In this document: positions 52,676 through 61,198 of the stretch, one piece after another | Layout: each line of letters begins with the position of its first letter | Numbering within the stretch: position 1 is the first letter of the stretch | Assembly: GCA_015064415.1 (NCBI GenBank) | Contig: SVSG01000001.1 | Coordinates: forward strand, 140,206-204,205 | DNA: 64,000 nt | DNA from: Oscillospiraceae bacterium | GTDB taxonomy: Bacteria > Bacillota > Clostridia > Oscillospirales > CAG-272 | Reading direction: 5' to 3' | The notes under the pieces: model-generated | The model's database searches: none | The model's input: only the letters and a program-made list of their open reading frames with translations | What the model was told of the DNA's origin: nothing | Translations under genes and position numbers: made by a program

Positions 52676-53661
52676 TCAAAAAAGCTCAACACGGCAAAAA
52701 GTACGCCCCAGAACGCGAATAGCGCCACCACGCGCATTTCGCTCCACCCGCCCTTTTCAAAATGGTGATGGAGCGGCGCCATGCGCAAAAGCCGTTTCCC
52801 GCCGGAAAGCTTGAACCACGCCACCTGCAGAATCACCGATACCGCCTCGATCACAAATACACCGCCCGCCAACAGCACAAGAAGCGGTGCCCCCGACAAA
52901 ATGCCGTAGCCGCCCACCATGCCCCCAAGGAAAAGCGAGCCGGTGTCGCCCATGAAAATTTTGGCGGGATGCGCATTGAAACAAAGGAAGCCCAGCACCG
53001 CACCAAGTAACAGCGCGCCGCAGAAAAAGGCAGTGCTTTCCCCTATGGAAAGCCCCAGCAATACAAGCAATCCGCAAAATACGGCGACAAGCGTGGAAAG
53101 TAAGCCATCCACGCCGTCCGTCAGATTCAACGCGTTGATCACCCCGGTCAGATACACGGCGGCAAAGGGATAATAGAGCCAACCCATTTCCCATTTTACG
53201 TCAAAAAAAGGGATAAAAAGCGTGGTGGAAAGCCCGAAGAAAAGGTCGGAAAGGTATAAAAACAGAACGCAAAGCGCGAGCAAAAGCAGATACTTTTGCC
53301 ACGCAGAAAGCCCCATGTTTTGCCGACGCGTGAGCTTTTTCAGATCATCCAGAAGCCCGATCGTCCCGCAAAGCAAGGAAAACAACAGCAAAAACGCGAT
53401 TTTCCCCCACGCGACGTTCTCTACCGCACGTCGGGAAAAGAGTAGCCACGAAAAAAAGACGATCAGCACGGCCGCGATAAATCCCACGCCGCCAAGAGTC
53501 GGTGTTCCCTTTTTGGAAAGATGCCACGCGGGGCCGATCTCCAAGATCGGCTGTGCCGCGCGGGCGCGCAAGCGCGGGATCAGCAAGCGCTCAATACACA
53601 CAGTCAGCGCAAAAACCAGAGCCGCCAAAATCAGCCCTTCTGCCATCCACTCACTCTTCAC
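52663..53661 (-). CDS. mraY: Phospho-MurNAc-pentapeptide translocase
   Basis: Makes lipid I. Its 332 residues have about ten helices with GTPTLGGVGF, GLLDDLKK, NLTDGVDGL, FMGDTGSLFLGG and the HHHFEKGG loop, all conserved in MraY. The start is GTG 53661, overlapping the murF stop (GTGA), with AGGAGG inside the murF end. Confidence 0.97.
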   Translation of the reverse strand: MKSEWMAEGLILAALVFALTVCIERLLIPRLRARAAQPILEIGPAWHLSKKGTPTLGGVGFIAAVLIVFFSWLLFSRRAVENVAWGKIAFLLLFSLLCGTIGLLDDLKKLTRRQNMGLSAWQKYLLLLALCVLFLYLSDLFFGLSTTLFIPFFDVKWEMGWLYYPFAAVYLTGVINALNLTDGVDGLLSTLVAVFCGLLVLLGLSIGESTAFFCGALLLGAVLGFLCFNAHPAKIFMGDTGSLFLGGMVGGYGILSGAPLLVLLAGGVFVIEAVSVILQVAWFKLSGGKRLLRMAPLHHHFEKGGWSEMRVVALFAFWGVLFAVLSFFEWVR

Positions 53662-55043
53662 AACGTCCTCCTGATCTTCTCACAGACACGCTCCAGATGC
53701 ATGGCGTGAGAACCCTTGATTAAAATGGCCGCATTGGCGGGCGTGTGGCGCAGTACGGCATCCGCCGTCGCATCGCACTCCCCCGCTTCAAAGCTGTATA
53801 TCCGTGCGGCCGCCATCCCCGCGCGGCGCGCAGCGCGCGCGATCTCGAAAGCCGCACAACCGACCGTGAACAGCGCATAAAATCCGCTTTTTGCCAACAC
53901 CTCGCCAAGCATCGCGTGCATTGCGCGGCTCTGCGTGCCAAGCTCCAGCATATCCCCCAGCACCGCGACCGTCGGCCGCCCCGCAGCAAGATAGCGCAAG
54001 CTCTCAAAGGCCGCCATCACCGCCTCGGGCGAGGCGTTGTAGCAATCCTCCAGCAAAAGTCGCGTACCGACGTGAAATACCCGCATGCGCGGGGCGCACG
54101 CCCCCGCTTGTAAAAGTCCTGCTCTGATCTGTTCGTCATCGCGCCCGCAAAGCACGCCCACGGCCGCCGCGATCGTGATGACCGTTTGACCGATCACGCC
54201 CGCAATCGGCCATCTGAGATTAGTTATGACCCGTTTTCCCACGCGAAAATCGCAACACACGCCGCTTCTGTCCATAGCAATATTTTCCGTCGAAAGATCC
54301 GCCCCCTCGCCAAAGCTGAGCATCCGACAACGAGGTTTTTGAGGAAGTGACGCTTTTATTTCTTTCGGGAGCAATAGGATTCCATCTTCCCGCATCCCTT
54401 CCGCAATCATCATCTTTTGCGAAAGCAACGTTGGAAAATCCCCAAAATTTCCGATATGTGCGTTCCCCACATTGGTGATCACTGCCACGTCAGGAGAAAG
54501 GGCGCTCGCCATCTCATTCATTTCCCCCACGTGATTGATGCCAAGCTCACAGACCCAATATTTAGCTGTCGGGAACTCCAAAAGCGAGAGCGGCATCCCC
54601 ACGGTACTGTTAAAATTCCCCTTGTTACACGGCACGCCGCCAAGTATGGTGGCAATCGCCTCCTTGGCCGTTGTTTTCCCCGCACTACCCGTTACGGCAA
54701 TCACCCGTGCGCCGGCGACCGCTCTTTTTCGTTTGGCAGCCGCCAGAAGGGCCGTTGACGTGTCCTTGCATGCCAAAACCCAATAATTTCCCGAAATGGG
54801 GGGGATTTTCTCGTGACACAACACGCCGCCTGCCCCTTTTGAAAGCGCATCGCATATGTAAGCGTGTCCGTCGGTTCGCTCCCCGCGCAACGCGAGGAAA
54901 AGATCTCCCGCCAAAAGCTCCCGCGTGTCGGTACTGATACCGCCGATCTCAATTGGGGCATCGCCCGCTTTTTGCAAAGTGCACTCAAAAAGTGAGGCAA
55001 GAGCCGTCGGATCGCGCAGCTCGAAAGGCAGCTCAATTCTCAC
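53658..55043 (-). CDS. murF: UDP-MurNAc-tripeptide D-Ala-D-Ala ligase
   Basis: Adds D-Ala-D-Ala to the precursor. A 461-residue Mur ligase with the ATP loop VTGSAGKTTAKE, ELGINHVGEM and DCYNASPEAV. The start is GTG 55043, eight bases after AAAGGAG and overlapping murE by 11 bases. Confidence 0.97.
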   Translation of the reverse strand: MRIELPFELRDPTALASLFECTLQKAGDAPIEIGGISTDTRELLAGDLFLALRGERTDGHAYICDALSKGAGGVLCHEKIPPISGNYWVLACKDTSTALLAAAKRKRAVAGARVIAVTGSAGKTTAKEAIATILGGVPCNKGNFNSTVGMPLSLLEFPTAKYWVCELGINHVGEMNEMASALSPDVAVITNVGNAHIGNFGDFPTLLSQKMMIAEGMREDGILLLPKEIKASLPQKPRCRMLSFGEGADLSTENIAMDRSGVCCDFRVGKRVITNLRWPIAGVIGQTVITIAAAVGVLCGRDDEQIRAGLLQAGACAPRMRVFHVGTRLLLEDCYNASPEAVMAAFESLRYLAAGRPTVAVLGDMLELGTQSRAMHAMLGEVLAKSGFYALFTVGCAAFEIARAARRAGMAAARIYSFEAGECDATADAVLRHTPANAAILIKGSHAMHLERVCEKIRRTL

Positions 55044-56511
55044 CGTTCAAGCTCCTTTTCGCCAAATATTCCCGCACGATCTCCCGCTCGGAAAACGGCA
55101 AGCGTTTCCCTCCCAGTATCTCATATTCCTCGTGCCCCTTCCCCGCCAAGATCAAAATATCGGCAGGGCGCGCCTCCTCCAGGGCGTATGCAATGGCCTC
55201 GCGCCGATCCCTGATTACACAATGCGGCTTTTCCTTATCCACGCCGCGCAAAATTTGCTCCAGAATTTTGTTCGGATCCTCGCCGCGCGCATTGTCGGAG
55301 GTCAGAATGACAAAATCCGCCAAGCGCGAGGCGATCCGCCCCATCTCGCGCCGCTTGCCCGTATCCCGCTCCCCACCGCAGCCGAACAGAATCAAAATAC
55401 GCTGATGCGGTGCCGCAAAGCCGCGCGCGCTCAGCAACACCTTCTCCAACGCATCCGGCGTATGGGCATAATCCAAAAATATGCTTGCCGTGGCACTCCC
55501 CTTACAGATCCGCTCCATACGCCCGCGTACGCCCGCGAAGGAATGCAGTGCCTCCTTGATGCTTTTGGCGTCGATACCGATCAGAAAAGCACAAAGCGCG
55601 GCCAGCGCACCATTCTCCACGGAAAAATATCCCGGAACCGGCAAGCGCACCTTGATCTCCCCGCCCGAAAGCGGTCGCAAGGTAAACCCGACGCCGTCCG
55701 TGCCAAATGCTTGGATTTCCGATACCGTTTTGGGGGATAATTCCTCAAACGGGCACTCCAGCCCCTCACAAAGGCGTGCGCCGTACGGCGTGCTGTGTGA
55801 GACCACTGCCATCTCGCATTTTTGAAAAAGCTTGCACTTTTCCGCAAAATACGCCTCCATATCCCCGTGAAAATCAAGATGCTCGGCCGTCAGGTTGGTA
55901 AAAACCGCGCAACGAAAGAAGAGCGGCTCCACACGCCCCAAGGCCAGCGCGTGCGAGGAGACCTCCATCACCACAAACTCCGCTCCCGCGTCCCGCATGC
56001 AGGCCAACATTTCATACAGCTCTTTGGGGTCCGGTGTCGTCATATTCGCGGTACCGTATGCCTTTTTTTCGCACAAATCGCACTCTCCAACGCGGCACTC
56101 CACCGTACCGATCAACCCCGTTTTGTACCCCGCTTTTTCCAAAATATGACAGATCATAGTGGCCGTAGATGTCTTTCCATTCGTGCCGGTCACCCCAATC
56201 AAGGAAAGCGAGCGCGCGGGGTGCCCGTACCACGCGTCCCATAAGCGCGCCAACGCCGCGCGGGCATCTTCTACCTGCAAGCAGCGCACCCCTTCCGGCT
56301 TTCTTTCGCTGATAACAAATGCCGCGCCGCGCGCAATGGCCTCTCCCACGTATTGATATCCATCCGTGTTCAGCCCCCGTACGGCGACAAAAAGCTCACC
56401 CCGCTTCGTGCTTTTTGAGTGCGAAGAGATCCCCGTGATCTCCATCTCGCCGTCGCGTATCGAAATCTCACCTTGCAATCCTGCCTCGCGCAGTAGCTCT
56501 TTCAGCTTCAT
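55033..56511 (-). CDS. murE: UDP-MurNAc-tripeptide synthetase MurE
   Basis: Adds the third residue of the stem peptide. The 492-residue protein has the ATP loop VTGTNGKTSTATM, EVSSHALALGRV and DYAHTPDALE. The amino-acid-selecting motif (DNPR in meso-diaminopimelate enzymes) reads DNAR at 406-409; the arginine that binds the diaminopimelate carboxylate is kept. Meso-diaminopimelate is the likely substrate. It starts 11 bases after the PBP gene. Confidence 0.96.
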   Translation of the reverse strand: MKLKELLREAGLQGEISIRDGEMEITGISSHSKSTKRGELFVAVRGLNTDGYQYVGEAIARGAAFVISERKPEGVRCLQVEDARAALARLWDAWYGHPARSLSLIGVTGTNGKTSTATMICHILEKAGYKTGLIGTVECRVGECDLCEKKAYGTANMTTPDPKELYEMLACMRDAGAEFVVMEVSSHALALGRVEPLFFRCAVFTNLTAEHLDFHGDMEAYFAEKCKLFQKCEMAVVSHSTPYGARLCEGLECPFEELSPKTVSEIQAFGTDGVGFTLRPLSGGEIKVRLPVPGYFSVENGALAALCAFLIGIDAKSIKEALHSFAGVRGRMERICKGSATASIFLDYAHTPDALEKVLLSARGFAAPHQRILILFGCGGERDTGKRREMGRIASRLADFVILTSDNARGEDPNKILEQILRGVDKEKPHCVIRDRREAIAYALEEARPADILILAGKGHEEYEILGGKRLPFSEREIVREYLAKRSLNGEN

Positions 56512-56522
56512 TCCTTCTCCTC

Positions 56523-58751
56523 CTATTCTGCGATCTCGTCATATGCAAAACGAAGCGTCACAACCGTACCGTAAGGCAAGGTCGCACCTGCCGCAGGGAT
56601 CTGCTCGACCACCGTTTTTCCCGTTTTCCAATAGTCTCTTGCCCCTGTGATACTGATATTAAAGCCCGCATTCAAAAGGAGCTGATTGGCCTCGGCCGCC
56701 GTCATCCCCACCACAGACGGCACACAACCGTCTGTTCCGACGCTCTCACCAAGCGTGAGAAGGATCACCGCCCCTTCCCGCAGCACCACAGAGCCCGCCG
56801 CAGGAATCTGCCCCGTTACAAAGGCCCCCTCCCCTGAGAAGCGATAGGCAAAACCGGATTGCGTCAGGGTCTGCGCGACTTTTTCCGCCCCCCAGCCGGA
56901 GCAATCCGGCACGCGAAGCGAGAGCTGCTTTTCCTCCTCCTCTGTATAGACCGCCTTCGTTCCAAGATAGGGCAAGATGGCCTCCAATACGTTTGCCACG
57001 TAGGGCGCCGCCACCACGCTACCGTATTTTATCCCCTCCGTCGGCTCATCCACCACGATCAGCACAGCGATCTCGGGCGCATCTGCGGGGGCGAAGGCAA
57101 TGCAGGAGCCGATGCGGGCGCTGGCATCATCCCCGATCTTTTCCGACGTTCCCGTCTTAGCCGCAACGCGGTATCCCGCCACGTACGCGTTCTTGGCGCC
57201 GCCGTTCCCCGCAACGCCCCCTGCTAAAATTTCGCACACCGTACGCGCCGTTTCCGCACTGATCACCGTTCTCCGCTCTTTGATTTCGTGTGTATACACC
57301 ACTTTCCCGTTGGCGTCCGTCATACGCTCCACCAAATAAGGGGAAAGCAGATGCCCGCCGTTGGCCACGGCCGCCACAGCGCAAATCAGCTGTAAAACCG
57401 ATATTTTAAAATTCTGCCCGAAGGAAGCCGTGGCCAGATCCAGCTCCGTAAAAGCCGTAGGCGCATGGAAGATCGATCCCCCCTCCCCGGGAAGGTCGAT
57501 CCCCGTTTTTTCCAAAAGCCCGAACGCCTTGACGTACTCGTAAAAGGTATCACATCCCAGTCGTGCCGCTATGGTCATCATCACGGGATTGCAGGAATTT
57601 TGCAGCCCTTCCGCAAAGGTAATACTCCCATGTCCCCCTTTTTTATGGCAACGAATGGTGCGATCCGCCACGTGCAAGGCGCCACTGCAGAAAAAGCGCT
57701 CGTTCAGATCGATCACGGCATCCTCCTCTAATACCATAGAGCAAGTCAAGGTCTTAAACGTAGAACCGGGCATATAGATCTCCGTTGCGGCCTTGTTTGA
57801 CCACATTTCCAGCAAAAGTTGATTCTTTGCGGCGCGATACGCCTCGCTATCCTTCTCCAAGTCCAATGCCTCCAAAGCACGTAAAGCACTTTCATTAAGA
57901 GAAAACGGCTCGTTCAGGTCAAATCCGGGTGCCGTCGCCATACCAAGGATCGCGCCGGTATTGACGTCCATCACAATGCCGCACACTCGGTTTTGTGCGC
58001 CGGATTCTATCATCGCGTTTTCCACTTCTTTTTCCAAAACTGACTGTACGTATGCATCCAACGTCGTATGTAACGTATTCCCCTCAATGGGTGCCACATA
58101 GGCCTCGTAAGAGTTTGGCAATTCGTTCCCCATCGAGTCTCTGGCGGTGATGTACGCGCCGTCCGTTCCCGACATCGCCGCGTTATATTGCAGCTCCAGC
58201 CCGTATAATCCTTGTCCGTCACTTCCGGTAAATCCCAAAACGTGTGACGCCAGCGTACCGTACGGATAATATCGCGTGTTCACGGCATCGACTTTGATCA
58301 TTTCAGTATAATTATTTTCCTTAATAAAATCCAGAACATTGTCAGCCGTCTCTTCGTTGACAGAACGTGCCACCGTACGCTCCAGCGCGGTTTTGTGTGA
58401 AATATGCTCCATTACGCTATTATAATCTACGCCATCCAGACGATCAGAAAGTCCTTTTGCAATTTTTTCACTGATTTGCACTGAATTTTCTGCCTTGGCG
58501 ATCACATTAGGGAAAATTGAGACACGATAAACCGTGCGATTGGTGGCAAGCACCCTCCCATTACAGTCCAGAATTTCACCGCGCGCCGCCCGTACGGGAG
58601 ATTCGGTGGTAAGCTGGTCCAGAACCTTTTTTTGATATTTCTCAAACCCGAAAAACTGAATACTGAAAATTCGTGCCGTCAGTAACACGAACACCAGGCA
58701 CAACGCCACCAATACCACGCCTGCGCGCTTTAAGACTCTTCCACCGGACAC
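56523..58751 (-). CDS. Class B penicillin-binding protein with two PASTA domains (SpoVD/FtsI type)
   Basis: A septal or sporulation transpeptidase of 742 residues. A short cytoplasmic end and one transmembrane helix (about 10-30) precede the dimerisation domain. Active-site motifs are S330-x-x-K (PGSTFKTLT), S386-C-N and K532-T-G-T. Two PASTA domains (about 612-672 and 677-740) follow, as in SpoVD. The start is GTG 58751 after AAGGGGGA. A strong terminator lies 20 bases upstream. SpoVD versus vegetative FtsI cannot be decided from sequence, as only one class B PBP gene is in this window. Confidence 0.93.
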   Translation of the reverse strand: MSGGRVLKRAGVVLVALCLVFVLLTARIFSIQFFGFEKYQKKVLDQLTTESPVRAARGEILDCNGRVLATNRTVYRVSIFPNVIAKAENSVQISEKIAKGLSDRLDGVDYNSVMEHISHKTALERTVARSVNEETADNVLDFIKENNYTEMIKVDAVNTRYYPYGTLASHVLGFTGSDGQGLYGLELQYNAAMSGTDGAYITARDSMGNELPNSYEAYVAPIEGNTLHTTLDAYVQSVLEKEVENAMIESGAQNRVCGIVMDVNTGAILGMATAPGFDLNEPFSLNESALRALEALDLEKDSEAYRAAKNQLLLEMWSNKAATEIYMPGSTFKTLTCSMVLEEDAVIDLNERFFCSGALHVADRTIRCHKKGGHGSITFAEGLQNSCNPVMMTIAARLGCDTFYEYVKAFGLLEKTGIDLPGEGGSIFHAPTAFTELDLATASFGQNFKISVLQLICAVAAVANGGHLLSPYLVERMTDANGKVVYTHEIKERRTVISAETARTVCEILAGGVAGNGGAKNAYVAGYRVAAKTGTSEKIGDDASARIGSCIAFAPADAPEIAVLIVVDEPTEGIKYGSVVAAPYVANVLEAILPYLGTKAVYTEEEEKQLSLRVPDCSGWGAEKVAQTLTQSGFAYRFSGEGAFVTGQIPAAGSVVLREGAVILLTLGESVGTDGCVPSVVGMTAAEANQLLLNAGFNISITGARDYWKTGKTVVEQIPAAGATLPYGTVVTLRFAYDEIAE

Positions 58752-58770
58752 CGTAAAAATCCCCCTTTTG

Positions 58771-58805
58771 AAAAAAACAGGCCCCCGTCCTTACGAACGG
58801 GGGCC
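58771..58805 (-). terminator. Strong intrinsic terminator between the ftsL-like gene and the PBP gene
   Basis: A 9-bp GC-rich stem (58780-58788 with 58797-58805), 8-base loop, then TGTTTTTTT on the minus strand. It lies inside the division cluster, upstream of the PBP start, with no clear promoter after it. Confidence 0.88.
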
Positions 58806-58860
58806 GTTTTCAGGACGCGGCATTGCCGCATCCAATCTTATTCAAATGTAAGGGATTTTA

Positions 58861-59514
58861 TTACTCCCAAAGAGAGGCAAATGCGTTCAACAGCTCTGCC
58901 ATCACAAACTGATCCTCCTCCACGGGGTAGATCTCAACGCCATCCTCGCCATCAAGAGAAGTCGTAGCTGCTACCACAGAAGAAGCGTCCTTCTGCGTGA
59001 AAACCTCGTTGCTGACACTCTCTTGAAGCACTGCGACCTCTTGCTCAAGCTTGGCCACCTCCAAGTGACTTTGCTCCAGCATCAGACCGGTAGCAACCAG
59101 CAGACCGATGGCCAGCACCAGCATCATGCCAAAGACCGCCTTTACGAAGGAGAAACGGGGGCGAAGAGGACGGCGGGAGGCGCGCTGTGCTTGGGGCTTA
59201 GCATCACTTTTCGCACGTGCCTTGCCTTCTTTTGCCTCTTTCAGCTCGCAGTTTCTCTTTGCCTGCGCCAAGCTGCGACGCATGTTACCCACGCGGTCGC
59301 AACCGTACTGTCTGTTGAAGAACGCCACAAAATCACCCGTGGTGATGGTCACGCCGCCGTCATGGGTATCCTCCATGAAGACAACCGTTGTGGCGTTGGG
59401 CATATCAGCGGCGTTCTTTCGGGAATTGGCAGATTCCCACACATGGCTGCGCTTTTGCATTTCGCTGCCATAGTTCTCATCAATGGAAATTTTATCGTAG
59501 ATGTCGAGTGCCAT
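58861..59514 (-). CDS. FtsL-like division protein with a long cytoplasmic domain
   Basis: A 217-residue single-pass protein; start ATG 59514 downstream of AAAGGATGG. Residues 1-120 are cytoplasmic and very basic near the membrane (RASRRPLRPRFSF). The helix is at about 123-147, then a short coiled coil (LEVAKLEQEVAVLQES) and an acidic tail. Position between rsmH and the PBP gene is that of ftsL, and the helix plus coiled coil fits. FtsL proteins are usually near 100-120 residues with a short cytoplasmic end, so the extra N-terminal domain is unusual. Confidence 0.7.
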   Translation of the reverse strand: MALDIYDKISIDENYGSEMQKRSHVWESANSRKNAADMPNATTVVFMEDTHDGGVTITTGDFVAFFNRQYGCDRVGNMRRSLAQAKRNCELKEAKEGKARAKSDAKPQAQRASRRPLRPRFSFVKAVFGMMLVLAIGLLVATGLMLEQSHLEVAKLEQEVAVLQESVSNEVFTQKDASSVVAATTSLDGEDGVEIYPVEEDQFVMAELLNAFASLWE

Positions 59515-59551
59515 CGATATGCACCATCCTTTCTTTTCTTCTTTCGTTTTC

Positions 59552-60490
59552 TCAAATTTTTTCCGCAACACGCAATTTCGCACTGCGCGAACGGGGGTTT
59601 TCCTCCAGCTCAGCAGAGCTTGGAAGGATCGGCTTTCTGCTGATCACCTTGACAAGCGGTTTCTTTCCGCACACGCAGATCGGCAGGTTTTTGGGGCACG
59701 TGCAGCCACTGGCAAGCCGCGCAAAGGTCTGTTTCACAATGCGATCTTCCAAGGAATGGAAGGTGATGATCGCGATCCGTCCACCTTTTCTCATGTGGGC
59801 AACGGCGCTTTCGATCGCAGGTACGATCACGTCAAGCTCGCCGTTCAGATGAATGCGAAGTGCTTGAAATGTGCGCTTTGCGGGATGGTGTCCGCCGTCG
59901 CGTGCAGCCGCGGGAATGGCGCTTTTAATCAGATCCGCCAATTCGCAGGTCGTCTCAATCGGCGCTTTCTCACGTGCGGCGACGATCTTGGCAGCAATTC
60001 TGCCGGAAAAACGCTCTTCACCGTAGGTGTAAATGATACGCTTGAGTTCCTCTTCGGAGTAGGTGTTTACCACGTCTCGCGCCGTTTCGCTTTTGCGCTG
60101 ATCCATCCGCATGTCAAGCGGTGCATCGTTCTGATAGGAAAAACCGCGTTCGGCTTCATCCAACTGATGGGAGGAGACGCCAAGATCCAGCAAAAGTCCG
60201 TCAATCTCCTCTATGCCGCATTCCTCCAACACCTCTGTCAGATTAGAGAAGTTGTTTCGGACCACACGGGCGCGCTCGCCCAGCGGTGCCAGACGCGCTG
60301 TTGCCGCCGCGATGGCGTTTTCATCCTGATCTATGGCAACGAGGAGTCCTTCCGTGAGCTTGGAGGCCACTGCAAAGGAGTGACCGCCGCCGCCGGCAGT
60401 TCCGTCCACGTAAATGCCATCCGGTCGAATATTCAGAGCTTCGACCGCCTCATCCAAAAGCACCGAGCGGTGCGAAAAATTAACGTTCAT
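59552..60490 (-). CDS. rsmH: 16S rRNA (cytosine-1402-N4)-methyltransferase
   Basis: RsmH (MraW) methylates C1402 of 16S rRNA. Its 312 residues have the SAM motif DGTAGGGGHS, LDLGVSSHQLDEAERGF and ITFHSLEDRIVK. A short Cys cluster, CTCPKNLPICVCG, near the end is common in Bacillota. It overlaps mraZ by 11 bases. Confidence 0.97.
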   Translation of the reverse strand: MNVNFSHRSVLLDEAVEALNIRPDGIYVDGTAGGGGHSFAVASKLTEGLLVAIDQDENAIAAATARLAPLGERARVVRNNFSNLTEVLEECGIEEIDGLLLDLGVSSHQLDEAERGFSYQNDAPLDMRMDQRKSETARDVVNTYSEEELKRIIYTYGEERFSGRIAAKIVAAREKAPIETTCELADLIKSAIPAAARDGGHHPAKRTFQALRIHLNGELDVIVPAIESAVAHMRKGGRIAIITFHSLEDRIVKQTFARLASGCTCPKNLPICVCGKKPLVKVISRKPILPSSAELEENPRSRSAKLRVAEKI

Positions 60491-60950
60491 TGCCTTTTAA
60501 CCTGCTGGGGCATGCACGAACCTTCGCGTTCAATTCTGCGGTAGGTCTGCTCTTCTTGTGTTCTTCATAAGCGGATTTACCCCAGATCTCGCCGTATTTA
60601 CCGCAACCGATCACCACGATCTGCTTGCTTTCTTCATCATCGATCGTTACACCGATGATCTCCCAAAGCTCCTTGGGAATGCGGACACGTCCCAGGCTAT
60701 CGGGGGTGCCACTCGTAGATTCGGCATAGTAGTATTCCAGCGCATCCTCAAAATCGCCCTGATCCAGATGCGCTTCCAGACGCTCCAGGTACTTATCCCA
60801 TTCATCAAGCGCATAAAAGCGAAGACAAGGATTTTCCAAGTGACGAACGATCAAAAATTCTTCACCCAGCATTGTACGGAACTTTGCGGGAAAGGAAATG
60901 CGGTATTGTGCATCGATGGTCGGCGTATGTGTGCCAAGCAGCATCATCAT
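60480..60950 (-). CDS. mraZ: Transcriptional regulator MraZ
   Basis: MraZ is an AbrB-like ring-forming DNA-binding protein that controls the division cluster. The 156 residues hold two swapped-hairpin repeats (DAQYRISFPAKFR and DSLGRVRIPKELW), each with the DxxGRxxxP-type core. The first of three adjacent ATGs is eight bases after AAAGGAGGG. The extension after about residue 143 is basic. It is first in the cluster, with a consensus promoter. Confidence 0.96.
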   Translation of the reverse strand: MMMLLGTHTPTIDAQYRISFPAKFRTMLGEEFLIVRHLENPCLRFYALDEWDKYLERLEAHLDQGDFEDALEYYYAESTSGTPDSLGRVRIPKELWEIIGVTIDDEESKQIVVIGCGKYGEIWGKSAYEEHKKSRPTAELNAKVRACPSRLKGNER

Positions 60951-60995
60951 AGCACATTCCCTCCTTTCCCAAAAGCCAACAATTGTCGGTTTTTT

Positions 60996-61031
60996 CTTTC
61001 CTTTACTTTCCTAATCTTTCCTATTCTTACC
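60996..61031 (-). promoter_or_regulatory. Candidate MraZ operator: four repeats at 10-bp spacing
   Basis: On the minus strand, GGTAAG once and GGAAAG three times, each exactly ten bases from the next (plus-strand hexamers start at 60996, 61006, 61016, 61026). They lie in the mraZ leader just after the predicted start point. MraZ rings in other bacteria bind short direct repeats with 10-bp spacing in the same place. Confidence 0.7.
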
Positions 61032-61040
61032 TATGCCTAT

Positions 61041-61069
61041 ATTATACCCTCCTTTTCGCATCCTGTCAA
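61041..61069 (-). promoter_or_regulatory. Consensus promoter of the division cluster
   Basis: TTGACA (61064-61069), 17 bp, TATAAT (61041-61046) on the minus strand: perfect consensus. Confidence 0.93.
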
Positions 61070-61150
61070 GCCCTTTTGCTAAAATAATTCCTTTTCTTTC
61101 AAAATTTTTTTATTCCGCTGATTTTTTTACTTCCTTATTCTTATTATGAC

Positions 61151-61189
61151 AAAAAAACACCCCCCGAAACCCGTTCGGGGGGTGTTTTT
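61151..61189 (-). terminator. Intrinsic terminator of the lamin-tail gene
   Basis: A 16-bp perfect stem (61153-61168 with 61174-61189) and a 5-base loop, T-run on the minus strand. Confidence 0.93.
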
Positions 61190-61198
61190 CAATTGTTA

